Shown here: positions 29,203 through 37,395 of the stretch, in pieces
Layout: each line of letters opens with the position of its first letter
How positions within the stretch are numbered: position 1 is the first letter of the stretch
Assembly: GCA_020249775.1 (NCBI GenBank)
Contig: JADCFA010000005.1
Location: forward strand, 1-64,000
Source: Roseomonas sp.
Lineage (GTDB): Bacteria > Pseudomonadota > Alphaproteobacteria > Acetobacterales > Acetobacteraceae
Reading direction: 5' to 3'
DNA length: 64,000 bases
The notes under the pieces: generated by a model
Told to the model about the DNA's origin: nothing
What the model saw: only the letters and a program-made list of their open reading frames with translations
Databases searched by the model: none
Program-made: the position numbers and the translations under genes

Positions 29203-30612
29203 TCAGGAAACCCCGCCTGCGCGCTGATGCGCGCCGGCCAATTCCTGCACGGTGATGGGCTTATAGGGTGCGCGGGGGCGGAAATGCCCAACTTCCTCCA
29301 CCGACATGGCGCGCGTCTCGGCAATTATCGCCGCCACAGTCGGGCCGCAAAGCCGCCCCTGGCAGGGGCCCATGCCACAGCGCAGATAGGCCTTGGCCTG
29401 GTTGGGCCCGGTCGCGCCAATGGCCGCCGCCCAGCGGAGCGAACCCGCGGTCACTTCCTCACACCGGCAGATGATGGTGGATTCTTCAGGTGGCGCCAGG
29501 ATTTCCTGCGACGGCGCATAAAGCGCATCCAAAAAGGGCCTAAGGGCGCGCGCCTGCAATAGCGCATCCGCGCTGGCTTCTGCCCGGAAGTCCCGGTCAT
29601 CAAGGGATAGGCGGCCCAGCCGCATGGCGGCATCCAACCCGGCCAATTGCCCTGCCGCCACCGCAGCTTGCCAGCCGCCAATAACCGCGCCATCGCCCGC
29701 CACCGCAATGCGCGCATGGGAAGACGCGCCAAAGACATCAAGCTTGGGCCGCCAGCAAAGCTGCCGCGCATCCCAGCCATGTTCGAGCCCAATCGCCATG
29801 GAGATATGGGTCGAAGGGATCACCCCTTCATGCAGCAGCAGCGTATCGCAAGGCTCAACGCCGCCTTCGAAGCGCAGCGCCTGCACCCGCGCGCTGCCCT
29901 CCGCGCGCAAATGCCGCGCGCCGGAAATCACCCGCATCCCAGCCTGGCGCGCCCTCAGGATCAGACCAATGCCTTTGGCGAGCTGCTCAAAGCCGCTGAA
30001 AATGCCGCCCTGTTCCAAAGCCGTGCGCAGTATGGGCTGCGTGCGGGTTTCCACCAAGACCGGCATAACCCCAGCACGGATCAATTGATTGGCAAGCAGC
30101 CACATCAGCGGCCCCTGCCCCGCCAGCACCACCTTGCCCGATGGCACAATGCCCGCGGTTTTCAGCGCAATCTGCGCCGCCCCCGCACTCATCACGCCGG
30201 GCAGTGTCCAGCCCGGCATGGGCACTGGTCTTTCCTGAGCGCCTGTCGCCAGCAGAATACGCTCGGCGGTGACGTCCATGGTTTCACCCTGCCGCGCAAG
30301 GGATAGCGCGCCGGTATCGGGTTCCAGCATCCAAAGCGTGGTGCCGGGGCGATAGGAGATATCAAGCGCGCGAAAGCGGGCAATCAATTCAAGCCCGGGC
30401 GCCATATCGCGCGCCAAGGCGGGATCGGCGCCGGCCAATTCGCCGGCGCGAAAAACCTGGCCGCCAGGGGCTGGATTCTCATCCACCACCAGCACTGAAA
30501 GCCCGAATTCCCGTGCCGTGAGTGCCGCCGCCATGCCAGCCGGCCCGGCGCCCACAATGGCCAGATCGAATTTGCGCGGCGCCTGCGGTGAGCTGACGGG
30601 CACAAGGTTCAT
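29203..30612 (-). CDS. FAD-dependent amine/opine dehydrogenase subunit (HcnB/OoxA-like)
   Basis: A 469-residue pyridine-nucleotide-disulphide-type flavoprotein. The FAD loop is AIVGAGPAGMAAALTA near residue 20, and a second Rossmann motif occurs at VVLAGQGPLMWLLANQL. The C-terminal BFD-like cluster ICRCEEVTAG plus RCGMGPCQGRLCG provides four or more cysteines for a [2Fe-2S] centre. It resembles HcnB, OoxA and the matching subunit of D-hydroxyproline dehydrogenase (LhpBEF). It is the last gene of a three-gene operon ordered DAO subunit, ferredoxin-like, this subunit. The substrate (opine, D-amino acid, proline derivative) is unknown. Confidence 0.88.
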   Translation of the reverse strand: MNLVPVSSPQAPRKFDLAIVGAGPAGMAAALTAREFGLSVLVVDENPAPGGQVFRAGELAGADPALARDMAPGLELIARFRALDISYRPGTTLWMLEPDTGALSLARQGETMDVTAERILLATGAQERPVPMPGWTLPGVMSAGAAQIALKTAGIVPSGKVVLAGQGPLMWLLANQLIRAGVMPVLVETRTQPILRTALEQGGIFSGFEQLAKGIGLILRARQAGMRVISGARHLRAEGSARVQALRFEGGVEPCDTLLLHEGVIPSTHISMAIGLEHGWDARQLCWRPKLDVFGASSHARIAVAGDGAVIGGWQAAVAAGQLAGLDAAMRLGRLSLDDRDFRAEASADALLQARALRPFLDALYAPSQEILAPPEESTIICRCEEVTAGSLRWAAAIGATGPNQAKAYLRCGMGPCQGRLCGPTVAAIIAETRAMSVEEVGHFRPRAPYKPITVQELAGAHQRAGGVS

Positions 30613-30905
30613 CGCCGCACCTCTCGCGCGCCATGCTGGCGGGCGATGCGCATGCCGGCGGCGACCGGCACCATGCAGGCTTGCCGATTGGCAACACCAT
30701 CAATTTCGGCCAGGCAATCAAAGCAGATACCCATCATGCACCAGGCCAAGCGCGGACTGCCCGTTACCGGCGTTTCGCGCATGGCGGGCAGGCCCGCGAT
30801 CAGAATGGCGGCAGCGGCGCTGCTGCCTTCCGGCACCATCAGGCTGCGGCCTTCAACAAAAACCTGCACGGTTTCGGGCCGATGATCGGGGCGCGTGCGA
30901 AACAT
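30609..30905 (-). CDS. Small [2Fe-2S] ferredoxin-like subunit (HcnA/LhpF-like)
   Basis: The 98-residue protein has the Fer2_4-type layout of small subunits in HcnABC-like dehydrogenases. VQVFVEGRSLMVPEGSS forms the first strands, and cysteines occur in CMMGICFDCLAEIDG and QACMVPV. It would pass electrons between the two flavin subunits. Its ATG shares one base with the stop of the upstream oxidoreductase (TGATG), and it overlaps the downstream flavoprotein gene by four bases. That strongly suggests a stoichiometric complex. Confidence 0.88.
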   Translation of the reverse strand: MFRTRPDHRPETVQVFVEGRSLMVPEGSSAAAAILIAGLPAMRETPVTGSPRLAWCMMGICFDCLAEIDGVANRQACMVPVAAGMRIARQHGAREVRR

Positions 30906-32008
30906 CAGAAGCGTCCAGCCGAAAATGGCGCAAGAAAGGGATCAAGCGCGCCGCGCGCAATCATGGGGGCGAGCAATTTGCCATGCGCCGCGGCCAGCGT
31001 AACGCCGGAATGGCAATTCGCCGTAAAGGCGCCGGGCAAGGTTTCGGATTGGTCATAGATTGGCAGCCCATCGGGCGACATGACGCGCAAGGCCGACCAG
31101 GCACGCACCACATTCAGCTTGCCGATCCAGGGAAAACTGAGCGCGGCGCGATGGGCGATTTCCGCCATCACGGGCTGGCTTTGGCGCGTATCGAAACCCA
31201 CTTCTTCCGCGCTATCACCAAGCATGATGCTGCCCTCACCGGTTTGGCGGATGGTGGTGGTGGGCATGGGCAGGGCAGCGCGCGCGCGTTCCGTCACCAG
31301 CACTTGCCCGCGCTGCGGGCGCACCGGCGCCTTCAGCCCGAAATGCTGCGCGAGCGCCGCATTGCCAAGCCCAGCCGCAAGCACCGCACGCTCCGCCTGA
31401 ATGGTGCCAAGATTGGTGTTCAAGAGAAAATTGCGCGGCGCCGTTGCGATACCGGTGATTTTCACATTGGGCAGATAAACCCCGCCCAGCGCCGTGAAGC
31501 TGTGATGCAGGCTGCGCAGCAGCGCCAGCGGGCTGACATGGCCATCATAGGGCGTGAAGGAAGCCCCCACCACGGCAGGGCCAAGCCCGGGGAGCATTTC
31601 GCGCGCTTCCCGCGCATCCAGCATGCGATAGTCAAAGCCGTAATTGCCCGCTTCGCGCTTCATCTGTTCCATGCGCGCTTGCCGGTCTTTCATTTCCTGA
31701 TCGGAAAGGCAGAGATGCATCCCACCCGTTTGGGCCAGGCCCAGGGATTGCCCGGTCTGCTTGGCCAGATCATTCGCCAATTCCGCCCAGCTTTCGGCGG
31801 ATTGCCGGGTCCAGCGCTGATACCAGGGCGCGCCGAGCCCCTTGGATTGTACCCAAACCAGGCCGAAATTGCCCCGACTGGCGCGATAGGCAGCATCACC
31901 TTCATCGAGCAGCGCGACGGAAAGCCCCTCACGCCTGAGGCCCCAGGCGATGGCGGAGCCCACCAACCCGCCCCCAATCACCATTGCGTCGAAGCGTCGT
32001 CCCGTCAT
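30905..32008 (-). CDS. FAD-dependent amine/amino-acid oxidoreductase (HcnC/OoxB-like, DAO fold)
   Basis: The 367-residue catalytic subunit has the DAO-fold FAD motif AMVIGGGLVGSAIAWGL at the N-terminus, then a glutamate in LLDEGD that contacts the ribose. The C-terminal segment is WSALRVMSPDGLPIYD. It oxidises an amine or imino acid and hands electrons to the adjacent [2Fe-2S] and second flavin subunits. It is the first gene of the unit. The 44 bases to the SDR upstream leave cotranscription open. Confidence 0.88.
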   Translation of the reverse strand: MTGRRFDAMVIGGGLVGSAIAWGLRREGLSVALLDEGDAAYRASRGNFGLVWVQSKGLGAPWYQRWTRQSAESWAELANDLAKQTGQSLGLAQTGGMHLCLSDQEMKDRQARMEQMKREAGNYGFDYRMLDAREAREMLPGLGPAVVGASFTPYDGHVSPLALLRSLHHSFTALGGVYLPNVKITGIATAPRNFLLNTNLGTIQAERAVLAAGLGNAALAQHFGLKAPVRPQRGQVLVTERARAALPMPTTTIRQTGEGSIMLGDSAEEVGFDTRQSQPVMAEIAHRAALSFPWIGKLNVVRAWSALRVMSPDGLPIYDQSETLPGAFTANCHSGVTLAAAHGKLLAPMIARGALDPFLAPFSAGRF

Positions 32009-32052
32009 GACAGCACGATTTTATACCTTTCCGGTTAAGGAAAGATGCGGGA

Positions 32053-32802
32053 TCAGCGCCCGCCCCCCACTTGCAGGCAAGCCGCCGTCACATAGGAAGC
32101 GGCGTCGGAGGCCAGGAACAGGATGCATTCGGCCACTTCCTCGGGCTTGCCAGGCCGGCCCATGGGCACCAGCGGCCCAAGCCGCGCCAGCCGATCCGGC
32201 GCGCCGCCCCGGGCATGGATTTCAGTCTCGATCAGGCCGGGATTGACCGCATTCACCCGCATGCCTTCCTGTGCCACTTCGCGCGCAAGGCCGATGGTGA
32301 GTGTATCCACGGCTGCCTTGCTGGCCGCGTAATGCACATATTCGCCCGCGCTGCCGAGCTCTGACGCGCGGGAGGAGACATTCACAATCGCACCCCCCTT
32401 GCCGCCATGCTTGGTGGACATGCGCTTCACCGCTTCGCGGCAGAACATGGCAAGGCCAGTGACATTGGCGCCCATGGTATTGGCCCAGCCGGCATGGGTG
32501 ATGTCTTCCAGCCGCCCGCGGGGCCCGGTCCCGCCGGCATTATTCACCAGCACATCAATGCGCCCGAAATGCTTCATCACCGCTTCAAAGGCGCCGATGG
32601 CATGTGCCTCATTCTCCACCGAGCCTTGCAGCAGCAGCACCTTGGCGCCTGCCGCTTCGCAATCGCGCCGTACGGCTTCCGCGCTGGCGCTATCCTGCTG
32701 GTAGGTGAGGCATAGATCATAGCCACGGCTTGCGGCCATGCGCGCGGTGGCCGCACCAATGCCGCGCCCGGCGCCGGTGATCATCATGACTTTGCGTGAC
32801 AT
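32053..32802 (-). CDS. SDR-family oxidoreductase
   Basis: A 249-residue classical short-chain dehydrogenase. The cofactor motif is TGAGRGIGAA at the N-terminus, NNAGG lies in the middle, the catalytic serine is in NVSSRAS, and the YxxxK pair is in YVHYAASKA. It probably uses NAD(P)(H) to interconvert an alcohol and a ketone. It lies just upstream of the HcnABC-like operon on the same strand and may act on its product. This is an inference from position only. Confidence 0.9.
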   Translation of the reverse strand: MSRKVMMITGAGRGIGAATARMAASRGYDLCLTYQQDSASAEAVRRDCEAAGAKVLLLQGSVENEAHAIGAFEAVMKHFGRIDVLVNNAGGTGPRGRLEDITHAGWANTMGANVTGLAMFCREAVKRMSTKHGGKGGAIVNVSSRASELGSAGEYVHYAASKAAVDTLTIGLAREVAQEGMRVNAVNPGLIETEIHARGGAPDRLARLGPLVPMGRPGKPEEVAECILFLASDAASYVTAACLQVGGGR

Positions 32803-32901
32803 GGGCTCTCCTCCGCTTTGTTTTCGCAGCCTTTATGACATGGGATGGCGGGCTTGCCGATACCCGCGCGCCGGGTGAGCATCAGGGGCCAGGAGGCCAC
32901 C

Positions 32902-33012
32902 ATGACCCCATATTCGCCCGCAAGCTTCAAACCGCTGACCTTGCATGATGCCATGCCGCGCTTTCCAAGGCTGCAACATGCATCAGCGCAGGCGCAGGAC
33001 AGAAAAGGCTGA
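32902..33012 (+). CDS. Short ORF, 36 codons, possible leader or gene remnant
   Basis: An ATG at 32902 preceded by AGGAGG at eight bases opens a 36-residue frame (starts MTPYSPASFKPLTLHDAM) that ends three bases before the next SDR start. The Shine-Dalgarno sequence is better than that of many real genes here. The peptide resembles nothing certain. It could be a translationally coupled leader for the SDR, or the N-terminal remnant of a lost gene. Confidence 0.3.
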   Translation: MTPYSPASFKPLTLHDAMPRFPRLQHASAQAQDRKG

Positions 33013-33015
33013 GAC

Positions 33016-33786
33016 ATGATACGCAATCTGGAGGGCAAGCGCGCGCTCGTGACCGGCGGCGCTTCTGGCATAGGGCGCGCTACTGCGCTCGCTTTTGCGC
33101 GGGAGGGAGCGCGGGTGGCGGTGGCCGATATCCTGGAGGAGGCGGCAGAAGGCACTGTCTCCGAGATCAAGGCGATGGGTGGCCAGGCGCTCGCCATCGC
33201 CTGTGATGTCACCGATGATGACGCGGTAAAGGCCATGATCGCCGCGACGGTGGATGCCTTTGGCGGCCTTGACTGCGCCTTCAACAATGCTGGCATCGCC
33301 CCTTATCAAGTGAATGCCCAGGGGCAAAAAATCGCGGATGTCGCGCCCGAAGCCTGGCGCCGCCTGATTGATGTGAATCTGACTGGCGTTTGGCTATGCC
33401 TGCGGCATGAAGTGGCACAAATGCGCGCGCAGGGTTCGGGCGGCGTCATCATCAATACGGCTTCGATCCTTGGGTTGGTCGGGACGGCTACGTCTTCTGC
33501 CTATGTTGCGGCAAAGCATGGTGTGGTGGGTCTGACGAAGACAGCGGCTGCTGACCATGCCGAGGATAACATCCGCGTCAATGCGGTTTGCCCAGGCTAT
33601 ATCGAAACACCCATGACCGAGGAGACGATGCGCCGGCGCGGTGAGCGCATTCTGGCGCGCGTGCCAATGGCGCGCATGGGCAAGGCAGATGAGATCGCCG
33701 AAGCGGTGGTTTGGCTTTGTAGCCCGAAAGCGAGCTTTGTGACGGGTGTCTCCTGGGCGGTGGATGGCGGCTATACGGCGATTTGA
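33016..33786 (+). CDS. SDR-family oxidoreductase
   Basis: A 256-residue classical SDR with VTGGASGIGRATALAFA at the N-terminus, NNAGIAP mid-chain and catalytic serine in INTASILG. The YxxxK motif is in SAYVAAKHG, and the C-terminus GVSWAVDGGYTAI is typical of 3-oxoacyl-ACP/alcohol dehydrogenase-like members. It heads a plus-strand set with an enoyl-CoA hydratase and an iron-dependent dehydrogenase. That hints at degradation of a cyclic or branched acid. Confidence 0.92.
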   Translation: MIRNLEGKRALVTGGASGIGRATALAFAREGARVAVADILEEAAEGTVSEIKAMGGQALAIACDVTDDDAVKAMIAATVDAFGGLDCAFNNAGIAPYQVNAQGQKIADVAPEAWRRLIDVNLTGVWLCLRHEVAQMRAQGSGGVIINTASILGLVGTATSSAYVAAKHGVVGLTKTAAADHAEDNIRVNAVCPGYIETPMTEETMRRRGERILARVPMARMGKADEIAEAVVWLCSPKASFVTGVSWAVDGGYTAI

Positions 33787-33862
33787 CGCACTTCCTGAAG
33801 CGGGCATGATTGCGCCTTGGATCGCCGCCACCATCCCGCCCATTTCTGTTTGAGGAACGCCA

Positions 33863-34651
33863 ATGTCTGAAATTGATATCGCCGATGATGCTGGCTTGCG
33901 CATCATTCGGCTGAACCGGCCGGAGAAGAAAAACGCGCTGACGCGGGCCATGTATAGCGCCATGGCAGCGGCGTTGCGGGAGGCTGCCGCCACGCCCGCC
34001 ATTCGCGCCATACTGATCACGGGCGGCGATGCCTGCTTCACCTCCGGCAATGATGTCGCGGATTTCCGCGCGCGCGGCGAACAACAGGCGGAGGTTCCCT
34101 CCCCCGCGCGAGAAATGCTGGCCGCACTTGGCGAATGCCCAAAGCCCGTGGTGGCGGCAGTGGCGGGATATGCGATTGGCATTGGCACCACGCTGCTTTT
34201 GCATTGCGATCTGGTCTATGCCGGCGATAACGCCATTTTCCGCATGCCCTTTGTGGATTTGGGGCTATGCCCGGAAGGCGGTTCTTCGCTGCTGGTGCCG
34301 ATGCGCGGAGGGCAATTGCTCGCCAATGAATTGCTGATGCTGGGCGATGCCTTTGCGCCGGAAGTGGCGTTGCGCGCCGGCATCATCAATGCCGTGCTGC
34401 CCGCCGCCGAATTGCTGGCGCATGCTGAAGCCAAGGCACGCGCTTTGGCCGCCAAGCCGCCGGCCGCCATGGCGCAAACCAAGGCGTTGCTGCGCCGCGC
34501 CGATGCGGCGCGCATTGCCGAACACATGCAGGTGGAATTCGCCGCCTTCGGCGCGCTGCTGCGCGGGCCGGAAGCGGCGGAAGCCGTCGCGGCGTTCCAG
34601 GAAAAGCGCAAGCCGGATTTCTCGCGCTTCTTCGCTGGCGGAAAGGCGTAA
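33863..34651 (+). CDS. Enoyl-CoA hydratase/isomerase-family protein
   Basis: A 262-residue crotonase-fold protein. The early LNRPEKKNALTRAMY motif, the oxyanion-hole region ITGGDACFTSGNDVADF and the second loop AVAGYAIGIGTTLLLHCDLVYA are all present. The usual hydratase glutamates are not obvious at both positions (MPFVDLGLCPEGGSS carries one), so isomerase or hydratase activity is open. RBS GAGGAAC precedes the ATG. It sits four bases before the following dehydrogenase gene. Confidence 0.9.
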   Translation: MSEIDIADDAGLRIIRLNRPEKKNALTRAMYSAMAAALREAAATPAIRAILITGGDACFTSGNDVADFRARGEQQAEVPSPAREMLAALGECPKPVVAAVAGYAIGIGTTLLLHCDLVYAGDNAIFRMPFVDLGLCPEGGSSLLVPMRGGQLLANELLMLGDAFAPEVALRAGIINAVLPAAELLAHAEAKARALAAKPPAAMAQTKALLRRADAARIAEHMQVEFAAFGALLRGPEAAEAVAAFQEKRKPDFSRFFAGGKA

Positions 34652-34655
34652 GGCA

Positions 34656-35795
34656 ATGCTGCATCAATGGCCCGCCCAGGCGCGGGTTTATCACGATGTT
34701 TCAGTGGCGGAGGCATTACCCGATGAAATCGGCAGCGCCGCGCGCATTGCGCTGGTCACCACGCGATCACTCGCAACAAGCCGCATCGCCGCGACAGTGC
34801 GCGAAGCGCTCGGCGCGCGGCTGGTCGCGGAAAGCGCTGCGATGCGCGCCCATAGCCCGGTTGAGGATGTTTTGGCTTTGGCCGCACTTCTGCGCGAAAG
34901 CCGCGCCGAATTGGTGGTGGCGCTTGGTGGCGGTTCGGTGATTGATGGCGCCAAGGTTGCCTGCCTTGCCGTCTGGCGCGGCATCACGGAGCGTGCCGCA
35001 CTGATTGAAGCAGCGGTTTCACGTGGTGCATCGCCCGGTGCCTGGGATGGCGCTGCACCCTCACCGCGTTTGGTGGCGGTGCCGACCACGCTTTCAGCCG
35101 CTGAATTTGCGCCCCATGCCGGCTATACGGATTTGGCCGAGGGGCGGAAATATCGCGCGCTTGATCCCTGGATGGTGCCGCGCGCCGTTTTGCTTGACCC
35201 CGCTGCCAGTTTGGAAACACCGGCTGAGCTTTTTCTCTCCTCCGGTATCCGCGCCTTGGATCACGCGGCAGAACGTTGGTGCGCCTTGCAGCCCGCGCCT
35301 TTCTCCGATGCAGTATCGCGCCAAGCCATGCTGATGCTGGCGGAGGGCCTGCCGCGCGTGGCGGAAGCAGCGGGCGATTTGCAGGCGCGCGCGCTATGCC
35401 AGCAAGCCGCCTGGCTTTCCGTGCAGGGCGGTTGGGCCGGCGTGCCGGTCGGTGCCAGCCATGGGCTTGGCTATATTCTGGGGGCGGCGCGCGGCGTGCC
35501 ACATGGCATCACTTCCTGCCTGATGCTGCATGCGGTCATGCGTTGGAATGCGCCGGTGAATGCGGCGCGGCAAGCAGATATCGCGGCGATTTTTGGCGGT
35601 GCGGAAGCGGGGCCGGCGATTGAGGAATTTGTCGTAGGGCTTGGCCTGCCCACAAGGCTGCATCAGCAAGGCATTACCGAGGCTGAAATCCCTGGCCTTG
35701 CCGCGCGCTGGACCGGCGATGCGCCGATTGCGACCAATCCGCGGCCCGTGCGCGGGGCGGCGGATTTGGAGGAGATTTTGCGCTTGGCGGCCTAA
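34656..35795 (+). CDS. Iron-containing alcohol dehydrogenase / maleylacetate reductase-like
   Basis: The reading starts at the ATG at 34656, just after the hydratase stop; the open frame extends further upstream but only inside the hydratase gene. The 379-residue protein has the GGGSVIDGAKV NAD-binding motif and the PTTLSAAEF segment typical of maleylacetate reductases. Metal-ligand histidines occur in LDHAAERW, ASHGLGYILG and PHGITSCLMLHAV. Maleylacetate reductase serves late steps of aromatic degradation. The presence of a crotonase rather than a ring-cleavage enzyme leaves its role uncertain. Confidence 0.88.
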   Translation: MLHQWPAQARVYHDVSVAEALPDEIGSAARIALVTTRSLATSRIAATVREALGARLVAESAAMRAHSPVEDVLALAALLRESRAELVVALGGGSVIDGAKVACLAVWRGITERAALIEAAVSRGASPGAWDGAAPSPRLVAVPTTLSAAEFAPHAGYTDLAEGRKYRALDPWMVPRAVLLDPAASLETPAELFLSSGIRALDHAAERWCALQPAPFSDAVSRQAMLMLAEGLPRVAEAAGDLQARALCQQAAWLSVQGGWAGVPVGASHGLGYILGAARGVPHGITSCLMLHAVMRWNAPVNAARQADIAAIFGGAEAGPAIEEFVVGLGLPTRLHQQGITEAEIPGLAARWTGDAPIATNPRPVRGAADLEEILRLAA

Positions 35796-36565
35796 AGATT
35801 CCGCCGTTCTGCCCTGAGCGTCGGCAGGCCAATGCCGGTGGCGTCAAACCCGCCATCCACGGCAATCACCTGGCCGGTCAGGTAGCTTGCGCGGTCGCTG
35901 CACAGAAAGAACACGGCCTCCGCCAGCTCCGCTTCCAGCCCATAGCGATTAAGCGGCAAATGGTCGTGATAATCGGCGCGGATTTCCGGCGTATGCACGG
36001 CCTTGGCCATGGCTGTATCCACCGGGCCAGGGGCGACTGCATTCACGCGTATGCCAAGGCTCGCGAATTCCACCGCCTGCTGCTTGGTCAAATGCGCCAA
36101 CCCGGCCTTGCTGGTGCCATAGGCCACGCGCAAAGTTGAAGCGCGTAGGCCGGAGATGGAGGTGATATTCACCATCGCCCCACCGCCGGCCTCGGCCATG
36201 ATCGGCGCTGCCGCCTGCGCCGCCAGGAAGGGGCCGGTCAGGTTCACCGCGAGGGTTCGCGCCCAATCTTCCGGTGTGGTTTCCAGAATGGGTTTGAAAA
36301 TGGCGATGCCGGCATTATTCACCAGCGCATCAAGCCGCCCGAAATGGGCCGCCGCCTGGCGCACCGCAGAAGCAATCGCGGGTGGGTCGGAGACATCGCA
36401 GATGATCTCAAGCGTTTTTGAAGGTTCCGTCAACGCCGCCATGGTCTCACGCAGTTGCGCGGCGTTGATATCGAGCAGCGCGACATTCCAACCCTCGGCG
36501 AGGAATCGCTTTGTGACGGCAAGGCCGATGCCGCGCGCTGCGCCGGTAACCAAGGCGGTTTTCAT
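35792..36565 (-). CDS. SDR-family oxidoreductase
   Basis: The start at 36565 follows GGAAAGGA and begins directly with MKTALVTGAARGIG; the longer open frame to 36628 lacks a good ribosome site. The 257-residue enzyme has NNAGIAIF, catalytic Ser in ITSISGLRA, YxxxK in YGTSKAG and the C-terminal VIAVDGGFDATG. It converges with the iron-dehydrogenase gene, overlapping it tail to tail by four bases. It is cotranscribed with a second SDR immediately upstream. Confidence 0.9.
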   Translation of the reverse strand: MKTALVTGAARGIGLAVTKRFLAEGWNVALLDINAAQLRETMAALTEPSKTLEIICDVSDPPAIASAVRQAAAHFGRLDALVNNAGIAIFKPILETTPEDWARTLAVNLTGPFLAAQAAAPIMAEAGGGAMVNITSISGLRASTLRVAYGTSKAGLAHLTKQQAVEFASLGIRVNAVAPGPVDTAMAKAVHTPEIRADYHDHLPLNRYGLEAELAEAVFFLCSDRASYLTGQVIAVDGGFDATGIGLPTLRAERRNL

Positions 36566-36581
36566 GGCGAAATCCTTTCCA

Positions 36582-37385
36582 TCACCGCGGCATGGTACCG
36601 GCGCGGCCAGCGGTTGAACCGCCATCAATCACCAATTCGCTGCCTGTCATGTGCCGCGATGCGTCGGAAGCGAGGAACACAACACCCACCGCAATATCAG
36701 CCGCGGTGCCGGCTTCACCCAGGGGCACGATATTCGCCGCCAATTGGCGCGGATCAATCGGAGCATTGCGCCCTCCCGGGCTGCCCTGCGGCATTTTCTG
36801 CCAGATATCGGTTTCAATCACGCCGGGATGGACGGAATTGCAGCGAATGCCATCCCGTGCGCCAGCGCATTCCAGCGCGACAGATTTCGAAAATAGCCGC
36901 ACCGCCCCCTTGCTCGCGGAATAGCCGGCAAGCCCGGCGGAACCGCGAATCCCGGCGATGGACGACATCATGATGATGGAACCACCACCCGCACGGCGCA
37001 TGGCGGGAATGGCGTATTTTACGGAAAGGAAAACGCCATCAATATTCACCGCATTCTGCCGCCGCCATTCAGCGAGCGACATATCAAGCAGCGGCTTCAT
37101 GATGGCGATACCGGCATTGGAAACCAGCACATCAAGACGCCCAAATTGCGTTTCAATCGCCGCAATCACCTCGGCCCAACGCGCCTCATCCACCACATCC
37201 TGATGGAGATACAGCGCCTGATGCCCGGCGGCGCGCAGCTTTGCCGCCAATGCCTCGCCACGCGGATCATCAACATCGGTCAGCACCACGCGCGCCCCTT
37301 CGGCGGCGAGTGCTTCCGCGCAAGCCGCGCCAATACCCGCCGCAGCACCGGTGATCAGCGCGACCTTGCCTTGAACCTGTCCCAT
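36582..37385 (-). CDS. SDR-family oxidoreductase
   Basis: The 267-residue classical SDR starts at the ATG at 37385 behind GAGGGGGA. It carries ITGAAAGIGAACAEALA, SNAGIAIM, catalytic Ser in MMSSIAGIRG, and YxxxK in YSASKGAV. Compared with the next SDR it keeps a different C-terminus (TGSELVIDGGSTAGR), so the pair is not a recent duplication. It lies 10 bases downstream of the DadA-like gene. These three may form one oxidation pathway. Confidence 0.9.
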   Translation of the reverse strand: MGQVQGKVALITGAAAGIGAACAEALAAEGARVVLTDVDDPRGEALAAKLRAAGHQALYLHQDVVDEARWAEVIAAIETQFGRLDVLVSNAGIAIMKPLLDMSLAEWRRQNAVNIDGVFLSVKYAIPAMRRAGGGSIIMMSSIAGIRGSAGLAGYSASKGAVRLFSKSVALECAGARDGIRCNSVHPGVIETDIWQKMPQGSPGGRNAPIDPRQLAANIVPLGEAGTAADIAVGVVFLASDASRHMTGSELVIDGGSTAGRAGTMPR

Positions 37386-37395
37386 CACATCCCCC

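Noticed and set aside
34347..34655. N-terminal extension of the iron-dependent dehydrogenase
   Set aside because: The extra codons lie inside the enoyl-CoA hydratase gene in another frame; the ATG at 34656 matches the family start.
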